DNA from: Phallusia fumigata
Lineage: Eukaryota; Chordata; Ascidiacea; Phlebobranchia; Ascidiidae
DNA length: 32,952 nt
NCBI GenBank assembly: GCA_008931825.1
Contig: QXVZ01015611.1
Span: 1-32,952 of the forward strand
Reading direction: 5' to 3'
In this document: positions 30,801 to 32,952 of the stretch, in pieces
How positions within the stretch are numbered: position 1 is the first letter of the stretch
Layout of the letters: every line of letters begins with the position of its first letter
Notes under the pieces: model-generated
What the model was told of the DNA's origin: nothing
Databases searched by the model: none
What the model saw: only the letters and a program-made list of their open reading frames with translations
Made by a program: the position numbers and the translations under genes

Positions 30801-31153
30801 TAAACCGAAACATATTATCCAGTTTAAATTGACTTTTTGGATCGGATAATTTAGGATTCAAACACCTCTAGATTCTGTGTTCTTAAATGCCTATCCCTAT
30901 ATAGGTGTGAAGTTGAACTGGTGTTTCTAAATGCAAAATCATTCGTGTAAATCATTATGTAACTAAAAAAACATCCTCTTCAATTTAAACCATGAATTAT
31001 ATACAAGTGTATATTTATGTCTAGGATCTGCCATTAGGCCACCATGCTAGCCTTTGAGTTTTACTTGTGATACTTTTACAGAAATCTTCAAAACAATTCT
31101 TTATCTGCACTAACAAGAGAATCTCTGAATGACCTAACATCCCTTCAAGAACT
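24809..31153 (+). CDS. Leucine-rich-repeat protein with signal peptide, 5' part of gene
   Basis: Four exons splice in frame: 24809-24862 (ATG, 18 codons), 29461-29606, 29934-30005 and 31082-31153. The first exon encodes only a signal-peptide-like stretch (MKAC then GGLYFLFLAVCILL). The second has a cysteine-rich LRR N-terminal cap with CPNPCRCS and three further cysteines, then GLQNIPHDLP. Exons 3 and 4 are each exactly 72 bp in phase 2 and encode one 24-residue LRR apiece, beginning LDLSHNQIRILP and LNLQNNSLSALT. One-repeat-per-exon phase-2 architecture is typical of LGR receptors, LRIG, Slit and similar extracellular LRR proteins. The window does not reach a domain that would separate these, so I give no name. 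The product should be secreted or membrane-bound. A splice acceptor just before the ATG (CAG at 24800-24802) suggests an upstream untranslated exon. Intron 1 is about 4.6 kb and holds repeats and a transposase remnant. Confidence 0.8.
25160..25230. mobile_element. hAT-like right end with hairpin
   Basis: On the minus strand the end reads CAGTAGTTCCAAACCTGAGG. Immediately inside is a perfect hairpin, GCGACCCC (25188-25195) with GGGGTCGC (25200-25207). The left end was not found. Confidence 0.5.
25490..25719 (-). pseudogene. Zinc-ribbon C-terminal remnant of the same transposase-like gene
   Basis: The minus frame from 25719 carries CKKCGQ at residues 26-31, GHSQYYG at 38-44 and CPN at 48-50, followed by GQIPREQWL. 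This Cys4/His zinc-ribbon is a recurrent tail of transposase-like proteins. After about residue 77 the frame runs into unrelated AT-rich DNA. It follows 25833-26135 in the same orientation, as expected for one internally deleted element. Confidence 0.5.
25833..26135 (-). pseudogene. Transposase-related remnant (HYASDSSH...MRNHNL region)
   Basis: The minus frame encodes HYASDSSHLQLPSVMRNHNL, then HSDAWLKKSIHYLNDCKRYQ and PPIAKWFL, ending in a stop at 25833-25835. I recall this block from repetitive transposase-like proteins of fishes and cnidarians, where a DDE-type domain follows. Here the frame stops just after WFL and only about 110 bp separate it from the zinc-ribbon part, so the catalytic core appears deleted. 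The N-terminal part of the same frame (26136-26483) is only the antisense of a family B repeat. It lies antisense within intron 1 of the LRR gene. Confidence 0.45.
26140..26195. repeat. Short tandem duplication (about 25-27 bp, two copies)
   Basis: GTGGTTGCCATGCAGCCACC is followed by GTGGTCGCTATGCAGCCACC, each trailed by a CAGTG-containing segment. Confidence 0.7.
26248..29215 (+). mobile_element. Composite family B element B7 with internal repetition
   Basis: It starts TT|ATGGGTCCCCTTCC and ends CGCCACCTCTCTAG|TT. Inside, the 5' module (GAGTTTGTTCC..ACGTTTTGGTCAAG) occurs four times, near 26305, 26615, 27725 and 27965, and the 3' module (ACCGAAATGCGTCTG..) twice, near 27315 and 28628. The duplication across the N at 27956 is nearly exact and probably artefactual; the rest is diverged and real. 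Located in intron 1 of the LRR gene. Confidence 0.7.
30025..30100 (+). mobile_element. Family B 5' fragment, target of the hAT insertion
   Basis: TT|ATGGGTCCTCTTCCCTGAAG begins a B 5' end in intron 3 of the LRR gene. The fragment is cut by the 30101-30631 element. Confidence 0.65.
30101..30631. mobile_element. Intact non-autonomous hAT element, 531 bp
   Basis: Perfect 11-bp terminal inverted repeats, TAGGGATGGGC at 30101-30111 and GCCCATCCCTA at 30621-30631, are flanked by the 8-bp direct duplication CTAACAAT at 30093-30100 and 30632-30639. An 8-bp target duplication and this type of terminus are hAT hallmarks. Near its right end are the palindrome GCTCGGCCGAGC (30551-30562) and a 10-bp-stem hairpin (30564-30573 with 30581-30590). 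No transposase frame is present. Confidence 0.92.
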
Positions 31154-31224
31154 GTAAGTAGAAATTGTCGTCTGAGTTTCATTTGTATGAACTATTCATT
31201 GTATGCAAGTGCATGTTTCTGTAG

Positions 31225-31294
31225 GGATCTTAAAGCAGAAGCAGTCCTGCTCACCAGGCCTACACATGTACATTTATTGATCACCAAGAAATAA
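31225..31294 (+). CDS. Possible short terminal exon of the LRR gene
   Basis: After a 71-bp intron with GTAAGT donor and a CTGTAG acceptor, the phase-2 frame continues LDLKAEAVLL and stops at TAA 31292-31294, overlapping an AATAAA at 31290-31295. LDL is how an LRR starts, but the following residues do not follow the repeat. It may be an alternative terminal exon giving a truncated secreted product, or a chance acceptor, with the true next LRR exon beyond the window. Confidence 0.25.
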
Positions 31295-31566
31295 AGCTGG
31301 TCCTTTAAGCATTCACATGTAATTGGCATTAGCTAGAAAAACTTAGCCTGCAATTAAATTTCAAACCACATTAAAAAAGGGTCATTGAGAGTTTATTACA
31401 GAACAACATGGTCTAAAAGCATTTATTGCAGCTTACAAGATGTATTGAATATATTTTACATATGGTTTATTACTTCCATTTATATGAGTGCAGTACTGTG
31501 TGATCTCATTCACATTGTTGCTTCAATAATTAAAAAAATTCTGACACTTTAGCAGTTACAATATAT

Positions 31567-31722
31567 GAGTGGTTCCCAACCTTTTTGTGCCCATGTTCCA
31601 TTTGGAGGAAAAATTTTAATCAAATAACAAAATTGCAATGATGAGTGCAGTTCAGTATAGTGTGCAAGAGATGCTCCCATACCACCTGGAATGCCTAAGC
31701 ATATTACAGGTTGGAAACACTG
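31567..31722. mobile_element. Short hAT-like MITE
   Basis: The left end GAGTGGTTCCCAACCT and the right end AGGTTGGAAACACTG are inverted copies of the CAGTGGTTCCCAACCT type. Flanking octamers CAATATAT and CACTAGAT agree at six of eight positions, so an aged target duplication is plausible. Confidence 0.6.
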
Positions 31723-31768
31723 CACTAGATAAAGTTTAAACTTACACTAGCATGTGGCCCAAAAATAT

Positions 31769-32952
31769 TTAAGGGTCCCCTTGGTTACCACACTAGCCCC
31801 CTACAATGGGTCAAATTATTAAACCATGTCCAAATTTGTTTAAATTTACACAGTTTATGGCACATGCCATTGTAATGCATAAGTTTTTTTGTTTGATCCC
31901 ATAACCCCAGCAGTTACCCCACTACCCCCTAAAATCAGTTAAATTATTAAATGATGTCTCAACTTTTAGAAATTTACACAGTTTGTAAAACATGGCAATG
32001 TGGTGTATGGAAATATTAATTTGACCCCATAGCCAATTTATTTACCCTGCCACCCCCTGAAAATGGGTCAAATCAAACAATGTCCTAATGAGCTAAAATG
32101 TGGACAGTTTTTGTAACGTGTCATTGTGGTGCATTTATTGCTGTGTTTTACCCTATTGCCCTAATGGTTGCCCTGCTAGCCCCAGAAAAGTAAAACATTT
32201 TTATGCCTCAGCGCACCACAAAGAAAAGTTCCTGTGTCAGTAGTGGTACAAGTAAAGGTTTTTCAATTGATTAACAACAACATGTTGGATTTAAATGAAT
32301 ACTAAACAGGTATTTGGAGTCGTGAGAGCTGTCACTAGCCATGTGAAGGCCCTAGGTTGCCATGCACTCCCTTTGGTGGTGAAGTTTTTATGGGCCCATT
32401 CCTGAAAGGGGACACATATTGTTTTCACTCTGTTTGTTTGTTTTTATGGGTCCCCTTCCTTTTTTTTCTTTTTTCTCCCCTGGAGCTTGTCCATGTATTT
32501 TTGGCATGAAATGTTTGATGGATTTGGATGGAACTTTCACAGCTGGTAGATATGGTTAAGGCAGTGTGTCGTCCTTTTCGATTGACTCAACAGCCCCAAT
32601 GGTTACCCCGCTAGCCCCCAAAAGGGTGAAATATTTCCCTGCTCTATTTCTATGCACTTTGGCATGAAATGTTTGGCGGATTTGGATGAAACTTTCACAG
32701 CTGGTAGATATGGTCATGGAGTTGTGTCATCAGTTTTGTTTGACCTCGTAGCCCCAATGGCTACCCCGCTAGCCCCCCAAAATGGGTCAAACTGTTAAAC
32801 AATCTCCGAATTGGATGAAATTTGGATAGTTTGTTTAACATGTCATTGTGGTGCAATAATTGATGTGTTTTACCTGATAGCCCCAGCAGTTACCTCACTA
32901 GCCCCCTAAAATGGGTCAAATTGTTAAACAATCTCCGAATTGGATGAAATTT
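31769..32952 (+). mobile_element. Family A cluster A5, runs off the window
   Basis: Tandem units with GTTACCCCGCTAGCCCCC spacing near 125 bp fill 31780-32200. A second 5' start (CCTGAAAGGGGACACATATTG) occurs near 32402, with a further ATGGGTCCCCTTCC at about 32446, then more units to the end of the window. Confidence 0.7.
32325..32385 (-). pseudogene. Second tiny fragment of the transposase-like sequence
   Basis: GAGCTGTCACTAGC and GGTTGCCATGCA occur in the same order as at 26102-26153. The minus strand reads GLHMASDSS, matching GHYASDSS of the 25833-26135 remnant. It is cut off by a family A start at about 32388. Confidence 0.45.

Overview
This window reads as nuclear DNA from an invertebrate animal. 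It is AT-rich, its coding exons are short and split by GT-AG introns, and its gene content is metazoan (SCAP, axonemal dynein light chain DNAL4, a secreted or membrane leucine-rich-repeat protein). Most of the rest is decayed mobile DNA. The proteins look deuterostome-like and a tunicate is a reasonable guess, but the sequence alone does not prove it.

Layout. Positions 2185-11220 (+) carry the last seven exons of a SCAP homologue, covering the C-terminal WD40 region. Its upstream exons lie before the window. Tail to tail with it, 11424-12281 (-) holds a complete three-exon DNAL4 gene of 105 codons. From 14293 to 16668 there is a broken LINE (ORF1 pieces with a zinc knuckle and Cys-rich fingers, then a fragment of an APE-type endonuclease), split by a 51-bp minisatellite. 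From 24809 rightwards (+) runs the 5' part of a leucine-rich-repeat gene: signal peptide, Cys-rich cap, two 72-bp LRR exons, continuing past or ending near 31294. A remnant of a zinc-ribbon transposase lies antisense inside its first intron (25520-26135).

Two related interspersed repeat families, called A and B here, occupy much of the introns and intergenic space. Both begin TT|ATGGGTCC, both end CTAG|TT, and both carry an inverted copy of the 5' end about 150-180 bp inside the 3' end. That pattern resembles non-autonomous Helentron/Helitron elements. Several hAT-type elements are also present, one of them intact with an 8-bp target duplication (30101-30631).

Assembly quality matters here. 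Every scorable poly-G or poly-C run inside a repeat replaces exactly as many bases as the other copies have at that place, so the runs look like masked or failed base calls, not biology. This probably includes the 1381-base poly-C at 8208-9588. Many single N positions are flanked by short duplications, which marks unmerged contig ends. No new biological system is evident. The best novelty is the repeat family with asymmetric inverted ends and the length-preserving homopolymer artefact.
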